A DNA stretch of 14,505 bases from positions 1-14,505 of the forward strand of contig DATEVB010000125.1 in assembly GCA_035282865.1 (NCBI GenBank), given 5' to 3'. This document shows, piece by piece, positions 6,913-14,400 of this stretch. The stretch is from UBA4744 sp035282865 (GTDB lineage Bacteria > Actinomycetota > Acidimicrobiia > Spongiisociales > UBA4744). The notes below the pieces were generated by a model that saw nothing but the letters and a program-made list of their open reading frames with translations, was not told where the DNA came from and did not search any database. A program made the translations under genes and the position numbers. Each line of letters starts with the position of its first letter. Within the stretch, counting starts at the first letter, position 1.

Positions 6913-8295
6913 ATGACTTACGACCTGTTGCTACAAGGCGGTGAAGTGGTCACCCCCGAGGGCACATACGGTGCCGACGTGGTCATCGATGAAGAGAGAA
7001 TCGCCGGCCTCACCGAGATGGGCCGCGGGCCCGCCGCCCGGGAAACGGTGGACGTTGCCGGATTGACGATCATGCCGGGAGGTATCGACTCTCACACCCA
7101 CTTGCGCGAGCCCGGCTACACCCACAAAGAAGACATCTCAACCGGCACGCAGGCCGCCGCCGCCGGCGGGTATACGACCGTGATCGGCATGCCCAACGTC
7201 GATCCGCCGACCAATACCGTCGAGACCTATCTTGAAGCCATCGACTTGTACCGGCAGAAAGCATTCGTCGACTTCAATCACAATCCGTCGCCGACGGTCC
7301 CGAGCGAAGTTCAGGGACTCGCCGAAGCAGGCGCGATTGGCTTCAAGATCTACATGATCGAGGATACCGGGCGCGACTATCCCCACATTCCCGGCATCGG
7401 GGTCTTTCATCACGGCCACCTATTGGAGATCGCCGAGGCAGTGGCAGCTACCGGTCGGCCGTTGATGGTGCATCCTCACGACCAGACCCTCATGGAGACC
7501 ATCGAGCAGAGATCCTGGGCTAGGGGTGAGCGCGATCACCGCGCCTACGCGAGAGCGTTCGCCTCATACGAGGGCATGGTGTGGGATGCAGCAACTGCCT
7601 TCCTGATCCGGCTTCAAGAGGCAACCGGCGTGCACCTGCATGTGCTTCACACGAAAACCCCCCGCATGGTGACCCTGATCAGAGAGGCAAAGCGCAGAGG
7701 CCTGCACGTGACCGCCGAACTCAACCCGGTCGCCGTGTTCCTCTGCAACGATTGGGACAACATCGAGCGATGGGGACCCTACGCGCTTTCCACATGGACC
7801 GGGCCAGGGGCCACCGAGCCTCTCTGGGATGCCCTCAGAGAAGGCACGATAGACGTTATCGGCACCGACCACGCCCCTCACACTCGTGAGGAAAAAGAAA
7901 TCGGTTGGACGGATATGTGGAAGGCCCATGGTGGAGTGCCGCAGATCCAGCACGCACTCAGTCTGTTCCTGACGGAAGTCGACGCCGGGCGAATCTCGCT
8001 GCAGAGACTGGTCGAGCTGACATCCACGAATCCCGCCCGGACCTTCGGCCTCTATCCGCGCAAGGGCGTCATCCAACCTGGTTCAGACGCCGACCTAGTC
8101 GTCGTGGATAGGGGCGCGGCGACGACCATCAGCGAGGCAGACGTCCTCAGCAAGTGCGGCTGGACGCCTTTCGATGGTAGAGAGGTCCGGGGTGTACCAG
8201 TGCATACGCTGGTGCGGGGTCGGTTCGTCTACCGCGACAAGGCGATTGTCGGGGATCCCGGCTGGGGCCAATTGGTCAGACCGTCGAGGAGCTGA
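6913..8295 (+). CDS. Dihydroorotase/allantoinase/hydantoinase-like cyclic amidohydrolase, copy 2
   Basis: A 460-residue paralogue of the enzyme encoded two genes upstream. Metal and catalytic residues: H61 and H63 (GGIDSHTHLREPG), K145 (GFKIYMIED), H187 (MVHPHDQ), H246 (HVLHTKT), D319 (GTDHAPH). It shares with copy 1 unusual stretches such as GRDYPHxPG, WDNIERxGPY, EKEIGWTDM and SKCGWTPxxGR, and by eye more than half of the residues in the stretches compared. Two in-frame ATGs occur at 6910 and 6913; AGGAGG at 6901-6906 is 6 bases from 6913 and only 3 from 6910, so 6913 is preferred. Lacking the N-terminal extension of copy 1, it begins directly with MTYDLLLQGGEVV. It probably hydrolyses a cyclic amide bond, either on a related intermediate or as a hetero-oligomer partner of copy 1. 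Confidence 0.93.
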   Translation: MTYDLLLQGGEVVTPEGTYGADVVIDEERIAGLTEMGRGPAARETVDVAGLTIMPGGIDSHTHLREPGYTHKEDISTGTQAAAAGGYTTVIGMPNVDPPTNTVETYLEAIDLYRQKAFVDFNHNPSPTVPSEVQGLAEAGAIGFKIYMIEDTGRDYPHIPGIGVFHHGHLLEIAEAVAATGRPLMVHPHDQTLMETIEQRSWARGERDHRAYARAFASYEGMVWDAATAFLIRLQEATGVHLHVLHTKTPRMVTLIREAKRRGLHVTAELNPVAVFLCNDWDNIERWGPYALSTWTGPGATEPLWDALREGTIDVIGTDHAPHTREEKEIGWTDMWKAHGGVPQIQHALSLFLTEVDAGRISLQRLVELTSTNPARTFGLYPRKGVIQPGSDADLVVVDRGAATTISEADVLSKCGWTPFDGREVRGVPVHTLVRGRFVYRDKAIVGDPGWGQLVRPSRS

Positions 8296-8313
8296 ACGAT
8301 GCAGGAGGGACCA

Positions 8314-9591
8314 ATGATCGCGGCCGATCAACGTGTTGATCGGGTGCGTGCCCGCTACCACGCATTGCTCAATGAGGCACCGGACCCGAACGAGTGGGCG
8401 TACGCGTGGCGTACCGAGCTGAACCGGGGAGGATTTCGGGCGGTCGACTTCTTGATGGAAGAAGTCGTGCACACCGGCAAGTGCATCGGATGCGCCTCCT
8501 GCCTCACCATCTGTCCGGTTGATGTCTTCGACTACGAGGACGAGCGTCCAGTCGGCACTCGTGCCGACGCCTGCGTGCTGTGCGTTTTGTGCGTGGAGGT
8601 ATGTCCGGTGCTGCGACCCGCGGACAAGGACCTGCCGGCGCTGGCCGGCTATCGGGAGCCGCGCATAGATGTTGGTTACGGGCCGTACTCCTACGGCGTG
8701 TACGCTCGCGCCACCCGGCCGGATATCCTCGACCGCGCCCAGGACGGCGGGGTGGTCTCGTCGCTATTGATCCACGGACTGGAAACGGGAACCTGGCGGG
8801 GGGCGATCATCGGCGACGTCGTGCCCGACAACCGACAGGTCGGCCGTCACAAACTGGCCATGAACGAGGCAGACGTGCTCTCTTGCGCAGCTTCCCGCTA
8901 CACCTATTCGCCCAACACGCTGGCCTTCCAGGAAGCGATAGAGCGGGACGTCAAGCCGGTCGCAGTCGTTGGGGTTCCATGCCAAATCGACGGGGTCCGT
9001 CTCCAGCAGAACAGCGGTATCCGCTCGTCCATGAGCTCTTGGTATCGATCCAACGTTGCCCTCACCCTTGGCCTGTTCTGCTCCGAAGCCTTCACCCACG
9101 AATCGATCAGCAAACTGGGGGAAATGATCGGTGTTGCTCCGGAGCGGATCGAGAACATCAACATCAAGGGAAAGGTGGTAGTCCGACTGGACGACGGTGA
9201 GATCATTAACGCTTCGTTGAAGCGGTATCGGGAGTGGGCCAGGCCTGCCTGTCTCTACTGTCTCGACTATTCCGCCGAACACGCCGACATCGGTGCCGGG
9301 GGGATCGGCCTGGACGGCTGGACCTACACCTTGATCCGAACCGAGGCCGGACACCGGGCGTTCCAGTCGGCGGTCGGGGCCGGATGGATCGAGACGCGTC
9401 CACTCGAGGATGAGCCGCGCGGCGAATTCCTGCTGAACAAACTCTCCGCCGACAAGAAGCTCAACAAACCTCTGCCCGCCCTCATGCCCACACTGCAAGA
9501 GCGTGAGGCGCTCGGCTACACGGACCCGAAGACCTACTATACCAAGGGCCCCGGGGCACCACCACCAGCCGACGGGGAGGGGGACCAATGA
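8314..9591 (+). CDS. Ferredoxin-FrhB fusion: electron-output subunit of a 2-oxoacid oxidoreductase
   Basis: A 425-residue fusion. Residues about 50-100 are a 2x[4Fe-4S] ferredoxin with C57, C60, C63 and C67 (CIGCASCLTICPVDVF) and C87, C90, C93 and C97 (CVLCVLCVEVCPV). Residues about 120-400 are an FrhB/FdhB module: YGPYSYGVYARA, AQDGGVVSSLL (143-152), GVPCQIDGVR (C223), LFCSEAF (C256), CLYCLDYSAEHADIGAGG (C313, C316). FrhB proteins bind FAD and in F420-reducing hydrogenase pass electrons to F420; related members use other acceptors. Position before the alpha and beta genes, with a 4-base overlap with alpha, marks it as the complex's delta-like subunit. Start ATG 8314 has AGGAGG 5 bases upstream; ATG 8299 (GAGGAG 7 bases upstream) would add five residues. 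The acceptor cannot be proved from sequence; F420 is plausible. Confidence 0.88.
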   Translation: MIAADQRVDRVRARYHALLNEAPDPNEWAYAWRTELNRGGFRAVDFLMEEVVHTGKCIGCASCLTICPVDVFDYEDERPVGTRADACVLCVLCVEVCPVLRPADKDLPALAGYREPRIDVGYGPYSYGVYARATRPDILDRAQDGGVVSSLLIHGLETGTWRGAIIGDVVPDNRQVGRHKLAMNEADVLSCAASRYTYSPNTLAFQEAIERDVKPVAVVGVPCQIDGVRLQQNSGIRSSMSSWYRSNVALTLGLFCSEAFTHESISKLGEMIGVAPERIENINIKGKVVVRLDDGEIINASLKRYREWARPACLYCLDYSAEHADIGAGGIGLDGWTYTLIRTEAGHRAFQSAVGAGWIETRPLEDEPRGEFLLNKLSADKKLNKPLPALMPTLQEREALGYTDPKTYYTKGPGAPPPADGEGDQ

Positions 9592-11351
9592 ACACGGCTG
9601 TTCGCCTGATCGACGACTTGAATGTGATGGTAGCCGGCCAGGGTGGCGACGGTTCCCTGACGCTCGCCACCCTGGTGGCCGATCTTTTCGGACGGCGCGG
9701 TTTTCACCTTTATCAGGCCAGAAACGTGGCATCCCGCATCAAGGGAGGCCACGCGGCCGCCTATCTGCGGGCTTCGGTCGTCGAGCGGAACTGCCTGGGA
9801 GACCATTTCGATCTCTTGGTGTGTTTCGACCGTGAGGCGATCGAGGAGGGCGGTCCCCATCTGGCCAATGACGGCGTTGTGGTCTTCGACGCATCCGAGG
9901 AACCCCTCCCCAGCGGCGTTGTTCCAGAAGGGGTGACCGTTCTGGAGATCCCCTTCGGCCGGATGTCCGTCCGGGATCTACGCCGCGACCTCTACAAGAA
10001 CAGCCTTGCTTTCGGGGTGGTGGGGCGCTTGCTGGGCATCCCAGACGAAGAGTTGGAGACGGCTCTGCGAAGAAACCTGGCCAGGCTGGCCGGTTCTTTG
10101 ATCGAAGCGAACGTGCTGGCTCTCCGTCGCGGACTGGAGTTCGCCGACGGGCTGGGGCTGAGGGCCGGGGAAACCCCGTGGAAACTCGACACCGGAACGC
10201 CAGGGGACCGTGTGCTCATCTCCGGGAACGAGGCCGCCGCCTTTGGGTTTCTGGTAGCCGGCGGACGATTCTTCGCCGGATACCCGATAACCCCGGCGTC
10301 GGAGATCCTCGAGTGGCTTGCCAGGCGATTGCCGGAGTTCGGCGGCATCGCAATGCAGGCGGAAGACGAACTGGCGGCTGTCAACCTGGCGCTCGGTGCG
10401 GCCATGAGCGGTACCCGAGCTATGACCGCCACTTCCGGGCCGGGCGTCGCCCTGATGCAGGAGGGCATCAGCCATGCTGGTTCGGCTGAGATCCCGGTGG
10501 TGGTGATCGACTGTCAACGGTCGGGTCCCTCGACCGGTATGCCGACCAAACCCGAGCAGGGCGATATCGGGATGCTGGTCGGCGGTAGCACCGGGGACTT
10601 CCCGCGGATCGTTCTGGGGCCTGGAGATCCCGCCGATGCGTTCGAGTTGACCGCCCGGGCTGCCAACCTGGCCGAGCAGTTGCAGGGCCCGGTGTACGTG
10701 GTGCTCGATCAAGTCGTCTCGCAGAACTCCGCGACCGTGGATCGCTTCGATCTGGCGGCAGTCGAAATTGATCGGGGCAAGTTGCTGGCAGATCTGAGCG
10801 GCCTCGAAGAGTACCGGCGATACCTCGTGACCGACGACGGGATCTCGCCGTGGGCGGTTCCGGGTACCAGCGGCGGCCAGAACCTCGTCACCGGCAACGA
10901 ACGCGACGAGTGGGGACGGGTGAGCGCTTCGCCGGCCAACCGGAAGCGGATGGTGGACAAGCGGGCCCGCAAGCTGGAGACCCTGCAGTCGCACCTCCCG
11001 GCCGGCCGAGCCTGGGGTAACTCGACGGCTACGGTGGGTATGTTGGGATTCGGCATGCAAACCGGCGTAATGCGCGAGGCAACGGACCGGCTCTCGGAGA
11101 TGGGACTGGTAGTGAAGGGGTTTCAGGTACGCACGTTGTGGCCTGTGCCGGAGGAAACCTTCGCCTTCGTTCAGAGTTGCGAGCGGGTCTACGTCGTTGA
11201 ACACAACGCGGGCGGCCAATACCGCCATGTGCTGGCCGGGTCGGGTGTGCCTCCTCATCGGTTGCAGAGCATCCTCCGCTACGACGGGATTCCCTTCCGT
11301 CCGGCCGAACTGGTTGAAGAGGTACTCGAACGAGAACGGAACCTCAGATGA
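9588..11351 (+). CDS. 2-oxoacid:acceptor oxidoreductase, fused gamma-alpha subunit (KorA-type)
   Basis: A 587-residue fusion. Residues about 10-190 are the gamma domain (AGQGGDGSLTLATLV, ARNVASRIKGGHAAAYLRAS). Residues about 205-400 are the pyrimidine-binding domain of the TPP enzyme, with GYPITPASEI (231-240), QAEDELAAVN (E259 in the place expected to activate TPP), TATSGPGVALMQEG (280-292) and QRSGPSTGMPTKPEQGD (310-326). The last third is a transketolase-C-like domain. This arrangement is that of KorA-type 2-oxoglutarate/branched-chain 2-oxoacid oxidoreductases. With the beta subunit it would oxidatively decarboxylate a 2-oxo acid to acyl-CoA and CO2. It overlaps the FrhB-fusion stop and the beta start by 4 bases each (ATGA), so the three are translationally coupled. 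Substrate specificity (2-oxoglutarate, pyruvate, branched-chain, aryl) is not readable. Confidence 0.93.
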   Translation: MNTAVRLIDDLNVMVAGQGGDGSLTLATLVADLFGRRGFHLYQARNVASRIKGGHAAAYLRASVVERNCLGDHFDLLVCFDREAIEEGGPHLANDGVVVFDASEEPLPSGVVPEGVTVLEIPFGRMSVRDLRRDLYKNSLAFGVVGRLLGIPDEELETALRRNLARLAGSLIEANVLALRRGLEFADGLGLRAGETPWKLDTGTPGDRVLISGNEAAAFGFLVAGGRFFAGYPITPASEILEWLARRLPEFGGIAMQAEDELAAVNLALGAAMSGTRAMTATSGPGVALMQEGISHAGSAEIPVVVIDCQRSGPSTGMPTKPEQGDIGMLVGGSTGDFPRIVLGPGDPADAFELTARAANLAEQLQGPVYVVLDQVVSQNSATVDRFDLAAVEIDRGKLLADLSGLEEYRRYLVTDDGISPWAVPGTSGGQNLVTGNERDEWGRVSASPANRKRMVDKRARKLETLQSHLPAGRAWGNSTATVGMLGFGMQTGVMREATDRLSEMGLVVKGFQVRTLWPVPEETFAFVQSCERVYVVEHNAGGQYRHVLAGSGVPPHRLQSILRYDGIPFRPAELVEEVLERERNLR

Positions 11352-12220
11352 CGTCCACTACTTCGCGAACCTATCGGCCGGCCTTCCCGATCTGGTGCGC
11401 TGGATGCGGCCACTATGGAGTGCAGAGTGCGTTGCAGGCTGCGCTCCGCCAGTTGAACGCTCCCGATCACGACGTGGTCATCCTCGCCGGAATTGGCTGT
11501 TCGGGCACCATCCAGAACAACTTGGGAACCTACGGCTACCATGCCCAGCACGGGCGAGTGCTGCCCGCCGCGACCGGACTGGCCCTCTCAAACCCGTCTT
11601 TGACGGTGGTGGCCGCCGGCGGTGACGGAGACGGGTACGCCATCGGCGTCGGGCATCTGGTTCACGCCTTCCGACGCGATGTCAGCTTCACGTACATCGT
11701 GATGAACAACGAGACCTACGGGCTCACCAAGGGCCAGCATTCCCCGACACGGGCGTTCGAGTATCCGAGCCACGCAGAAGCACCCCTCGATGCCGTTGCG
11801 ATGGGCCTTTCCATCGGCTCAACCAGCTTCGTGGCCCGCGGTTACAGTGGCTGGTACGACCAGTTGGTCCGGCTGACCACCGCAGCCCTTCTTCATGCAC
11901 GTGAGAAACGGGGATTCGCTTTCCTGGAGGTCATCTCGCCCTGTGTGACCTATCAGGATTCCTACCCGCGCTGGGAGCACGCCCTTTGCGACGTCGATGC
12001 CGACGCTTCTTACGATCCGACGGACCGGGCGGCGGCCTTGGCACTCACCCTGGAGGTGCAGAAGAGGGGCCAGCTCCCGACCGGCTTGATCTATCGAGCC
12101 CCGGCCGGAGCGCGCGCTGTCTACCCCGCCCCTGCGCAGAGCGAACTGCGCTCGGCCGCCCTCACCACCCGGTATGAGGAGATCATGGACGGCTACGCCG
12201 TCGCAGTCGATCTCCAGTAA
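11348..12220 (+). CDS. 2-oxoacid:acceptor oxidoreductase, TPP-binding beta subunit (KorB-type)
   Basis: A 290-residue thiamine diphosphate-binding subunit. The N-terminal WCAGCGHYGV (C17, C20), C51 (GIGCSGTIQNN) and C199 (ISPCVTYQ) match the four cysteines that bind one [4Fe-4S] cluster in KorB-type subunits. The TPP/Mg motif is GGDGDGYAIG (91-100) followed by MNNETYGLTKGQHSPT (119-134, N121). TYGYHAQHGR (61-70) matches the HxxHGR signature of this family. It converts a 2-oxo acid with the alpha subunit, sending electrons to its own cluster and then to the two-cluster ferredoxin of the FrhB fusion. ATG 11348 lies in the end of the alpha gene (ATGA overlap). It is the last gene of the run; its TAA is 6 bases from the end of a convergent small gene, and no clear terminator hairpin is seen. 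Confidence 0.94.
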   Translation: MTSTTSRTYRPAFPIWCAGCGHYGVQSALQAALRQLNAPDHDVVILAGIGCSGTIQNNLGTYGYHAQHGRVLPAATGLALSNPSLTVVAAGGDGDGYAIGVGHLVHAFRRDVSFTYIVMNNETYGLTKGQHSPTRAFEYPSHAEAPLDAVAMGLSIGSTSFVARGYSGWYDQLVRLTTAALLHAREKRGFAFLEVISPCVTYQDSYPRWEHALCDVDADASYDPTDRAAALALTLEVQKRGQLPTGLIYRAPAGARAVYPAPAQSELRSAALTTRYEEIMDGYAVAVDLQ

Positions 12221-12226
12221 AGCCGA

Positions 12227-12484
12227 TCACAATTCCAGCACCAGCGTCGTGCCGTCCTCGACGGGAAACGTATCACAAGGCTGGTCGTCGACGTAGAAGG
12301 TGACCTCGATTGGAGGCTCAGGGTGCTCGTCGTGAAACAGGGCCAGACCGTCGCCGTCCGTGCACTCTGAACACCAGCTGGATGGAATATGCTCGTATTT
12401 GAAGCGCGCACCGACCTCGAGGTCGGGCACGGGCATGCATTCACCGTCGACGACCCTTACTCCCATTTGGACCACGCTCGTCAT
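12227..12484 (-). CDS. Small conserved-looking hypothetical protein with CxxC
   Basis: An 85-residue, acidic reading frame that I do not recognise. It has C16, a SSWCSECTDGDG segment (C38 and C41, a CxxC pair followed by an acidic loop) and C70 in DDQPCDTF. The second half alternates hydrophobic and polar residues (IEVTFYVDDQP, FPVEDGTTLVLEL), as in a small beta-rich domain, and ends in a Leu-Glu-Leu strand. No signal peptide or membrane segment is seen. GGAGGG lies 9 bases before the ATG at 12484. It converges on the beta-subunit gene with 6 bases between stops, which suggests a maintained boundary. Possible roles include a small metal-binding or redox partner protein, but nothing confirms this. 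The opposite-strand frames here carry no domain I recognise. Confidence 0.55.
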   Translation of the reverse strand: MTSVVQMGVRVVDGECMPVPDLEVGARFKYEHIPSSWCSECTDGDGLALFHDEHPEPPIEVTFYVDDQPCDTFPVEDGTTLVLEL

Positions 12485-12777
12485 ATGCTCATTCCCTCCG
12501 TCCCCTCAGTCACTCGATAGCAGGCTTGCATCGCAGTGGACAGGGCCCAAAGACTCTTGTGCGCCGGGTGGTTGAGATCTCCAAGGCGCCATGGTGTGAC
12601 CCTCCTGTTCCCAATTGCCGGATACCGACGCACCAGTCGATAGGCCACGGCTTCGGTTACACGACAGAACGAACAACCTGGGACAACGGCGCGGCGATGG
12701 AGCGTTCCGCAAGGTCGGGTAGTCAATGGTATCGGATCGTTCTGGCAGAATTCCGTGAAGCCGCTCCGGAGGTAAAC

Positions 12778-13728
12778 ATGACGAATCCCATTGCCGTACT
12801 CGACGATTATCAGCAGGTTGCGGCGGGTTGTGCCGACTGGTCGGCTATCCCCGACGCGGACGTGACCTTCTTTTCTGATCATCTCAGCAATCTCGACGCA
12901 TTGGCGGAGCGGCTCCGCCCATTCGAGATCATCGGGATCATGCGGGAGCGAACTCCGTTTCCCGCTGAATTGCTGCGCAGACTGCCCTCGTTGCGGCTGC
13001 TCATCACCACCGGTCGCCGCAACGCCGCCATTGACGTAGAAGCCGCCACCGAGTTGGGGATCACCGTCTGTGGGACGCCTTCGCAGGGCCATGCCACTGC
13101 AGAGCTGGCTTTCGGGTTGATCCTTGATCTCGCCCGTGGTCTCACTCAGCAGGTCTTGTCGGTGCGGGGCGGGGGTTGGCAGCGAGGGCTGGGGCGCGAT
13201 CTACGGGGGGCGATGCTGGGGCTCCTCGGTCTGGGGAGACTGGGGAGTCAGGTGGCCGGCTTCGGTCTCGCCTTCGGGATGGAGGTGTGCGCGTGGAGCG
13301 AGAACCTCACGTCGGGGCGGGCCGCTGAGGTGGGGGTCCGTGCGGTCTCGAAGCGGGAGCTCTTCGCTTCGTCCGATTTCATCTCTATCCACCTACAGCT
13401 CAGCGATCGGACCGTTGGTCTCGTCGGGTCGAAGGAACTGGCGCTCATGAAGCCCGACGCGTACCTTGTCAACACCTCTCGTGCGGCGATCGTCGACGAG
13501 GACACGCTGGCTACGGCCCTCCAGGAGGGGCGTATCGCAGGCGCGGCGCTCGATGTCTTCGGTGAGGAGCCGCTGCCCATCGGGCACCGACTACGCAATA
13601 TGCCGGGCGTGCTGACCACCCCACACATCGGATATGTGACTCGTGAGACTTACCAGATTTTCTTTCACGGGATGGTCGACGCGATCGTCGCTTTCCTCGA
13701 GGGGACCCCTATCCATGTGATCGTCTGA
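12778..13728 (+). CDS. D-2-hydroxyacid dehydrogenase family protein (NAD-dependent)
   Basis: A 316-residue protein of the D-isomer-specific 2-hydroxyacid dehydrogenase family, which interconverts D-2-hydroxy acids and 2-oxo acids. The Rossmann motif is GLGRLG (151-156). Catalytic residues are R235 in NTSRAAIVDE, E264 in DVFGEEPLP, and H283 in TTPHIGYVT. The N-terminal catalytic-domain segment LITTGRRNAAID (75-86) and CGTPSQGHATAELAFGLIL (98-116) are also typical, matching a subgroup that has GR-rich rather than GVGYDNID-type loops. The start is ATG 12778 with GGAGG 6 bases upstream; the frame is open to 12526 but that extension has no domain. It is transcribed alone after a 293-bp gap from the divergent small gene, perhaps from its own promoter. 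It may supply or remove the 2-oxo acid used by the oxidoreductase upstream; that link is inference. Confidence 0.92.
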   Translation: MTNPIAVLDDYQQVAAGCADWSAIPDADVTFFSDHLSNLDALAERLRPFEIIGIMRERTPFPAELLRRLPSLRLLITTGRRNAAIDVEAATELGITVCGTPSQGHATAELAFGLILDLARGLTQQVLSVRGGGWQRGLGRDLRGAMLGLLGLGRLGSQVAGFGLAFGMEVCAWSENLTSGRAAEVGVRAVSKRELFASSDFISIHLQLSDRTVGLVGSKELALMKPDAYLVNTSRAAIVDEDTLATALQEGRIAGAALDVFGEEPLPIGHRLRNMPGVLTTPHIGYVTRETYQIFFHGMVDAIVAFLEGTPIHVIV

Positions 13729-14104
13729 AGGTAAGAGTGGGACGCTCAAACACCGCAGGAAGATACGGGAGCAGTCATCAAGACCTCGTCTAGCCCGTAG
13801 TGCCCATGACACGGAGTTGCGTCCACGGACGTGGTGTATGGGGCCGTCGACCCGGCGTGAGTTTCGCTCTCGTGCAAGTCCGCTGGCGACGGTTGCCGAG
13901 CCTGGTATCGACGCCCGGCTGGTCGGACCTAATACCTTGAATCACCTCACACAATGGTGATCATCTTCTCCATGAGCCGGACAGACCGACCGGCCGGTTG
14001 GCAACATACGATCCCGGGTAGAACGCGAAATCCTTCCTCACATTCTGCCCGAGGAACGCGCGCCGATGCCCCAGCGAAATGCGTTTGGACCGTCGGACAA
14101 TAGG
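13729..14104. other. Gap of about 376 bp with no gene recognised
   Basis: No reading frame here looks like a protein; the leftward frame crossing into the tRNA is a translation artefact. It contains a short GC palindrome (ACCGGCCGGT, 13989-13998) and a GTGCAAGTCCG string near 13876 that recalls part of a cobalamin riboswitch, but the rest of that fold is not seen. No terminator with a T-run was found for the dehydrogenase gene. Confidence 0.5.
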
Positions 14105-14131
14105 CAAAAGACCCCCATGAGCGTGGGGTCT
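14105..14131 (-). terminator. Rho-independent terminator of the tRNA-Ala gene
   Basis: Read leftward, AGACCCC and GGGGTCT form a perfect 7-bp stem around a 9-base loop and run straight into TTTTG. It lies 9 bases beyond the 3' end of the tRNA, the expected place for its terminator. The T-run is short but partly joined to the stem. Confidence 0.7.
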
Positions 14132-14139
14132 CCCAGGCG

Positions 14140-14213
14140 TGGAGGTGAGGGGATTTGAACCCCTGGCTTCTTCCGTGCGAGGGAAGCGCTCTGCCGGGCT
14201 GAGCTACACCCCC
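14140..14213 (-). tRNA. tRNA-Ala, anticodon CGC
   Basis: A full 74-base cloverleaf read leftward from 14213. The acceptor stem GGGGGTG pairs with CACCTCC (one G-T pair), with discriminator A at 14140. The D stem is GCTC/GAGC, the anticodon stem CTTCC/GGAAG with loop CTCGCAC and anticodon CGC (reads GCG alanine codons), then variable bases AAGCC and the T stem AGGGG/CCCCT with loop TTCAAAT. The 3' CCA is not encoded (next bases are CGC), so it must be added after transcription. The G3-T wobble sits at the position where tRNA-Ala usually carries its identity G3-U70 pair, supporting the alanine call. A terminator follows. The 5' half, with 9 bases of upstream flank, is repeated 178 bp to the right. 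Confidence 0.95.
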
Positions 14214-14222
14214 AAGGGGAGC
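14174..14222 (-). repeat. 49-bp direct repeat, copy 1 (5' half of tRNA-Ala plus flank)
   Basis: Identical over 49 bases to 14352-14400, in the same orientation. It covers 9 bases upstream of the tRNA, the acceptor 5' strand, the D arm, the 5' anticodon stem and the whole anticodon loop, ending one base into the 3' anticodon stem. Confidence 0.95.
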
Positions 14223-14351
14223 GTGATTGTACGCGCCTCTGTGTCGGGTTCCCACCTTGTTGGGTCCTGGCCGAGGGTCGCTTCATTCGGGTCCTGTTCG
14301 GCCCCGAATGTTCGCTCCATGGTGCTGGCCTTCGGCCCGCGTCAGGTGCTA

Positions 14352-14400
14352 CGTGCGAGGGAAGCGCTCTGCCGGGCTGAGCTACACCCCCAAGGGGAGC
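14352..14400 (-). pseudogene. Truncated tRNA-Ala copy (5' half only), copy 2 of the 49-bp repeat
   Basis: Read leftward this has the same flank, acceptor 5' strand, D arm and CTCGCAC anticodon loop as the intact tRNA, then diverges into unrelated bases. No 3' anticodon stem, T arm or acceptor 3' strand follows, so it cannot fold as a tRNA. It lies upstream of the intact gene in the direction of transcription. It may be a remnant of unequal recombination, of a lost tandem tRNA, or of an element that joined in the anticodon loop. Confidence 0.85.

Noticed and set aside
4512..8295. Assignment of the amidohydrolases as PyrC dihydroorotases
   Set aside because: Two copies in a catabolic context, with no other pyrimidine biosynthesis genes nearby and allantoinase/hydantoinase-like C-terminal motifs, make a biosynthetic role unlikely.
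12526..12777. 84-codon upstream extension of the 2-hydroxyacid dehydrogenase
   Set aside because: The family fold begins at MTNPIAVLDDYQ, where a GGAGG ribosome site precedes the ATG at 12778; the upstream part contains no domain.
13850..13930. Cobalamin-riboswitch-like string GTGCAAGTCCG
   Set aside because: Only this short string fits; the conserved B12-box end and the other core segments are not visible, and no rightward gene follows for it to control.
13989..13998. Palindrome ACCGGCCGGT
   Set aside because: A 10-bp GC-only-core palindrome is expected by chance in DNA of this composition and no nearby gene start explains it.
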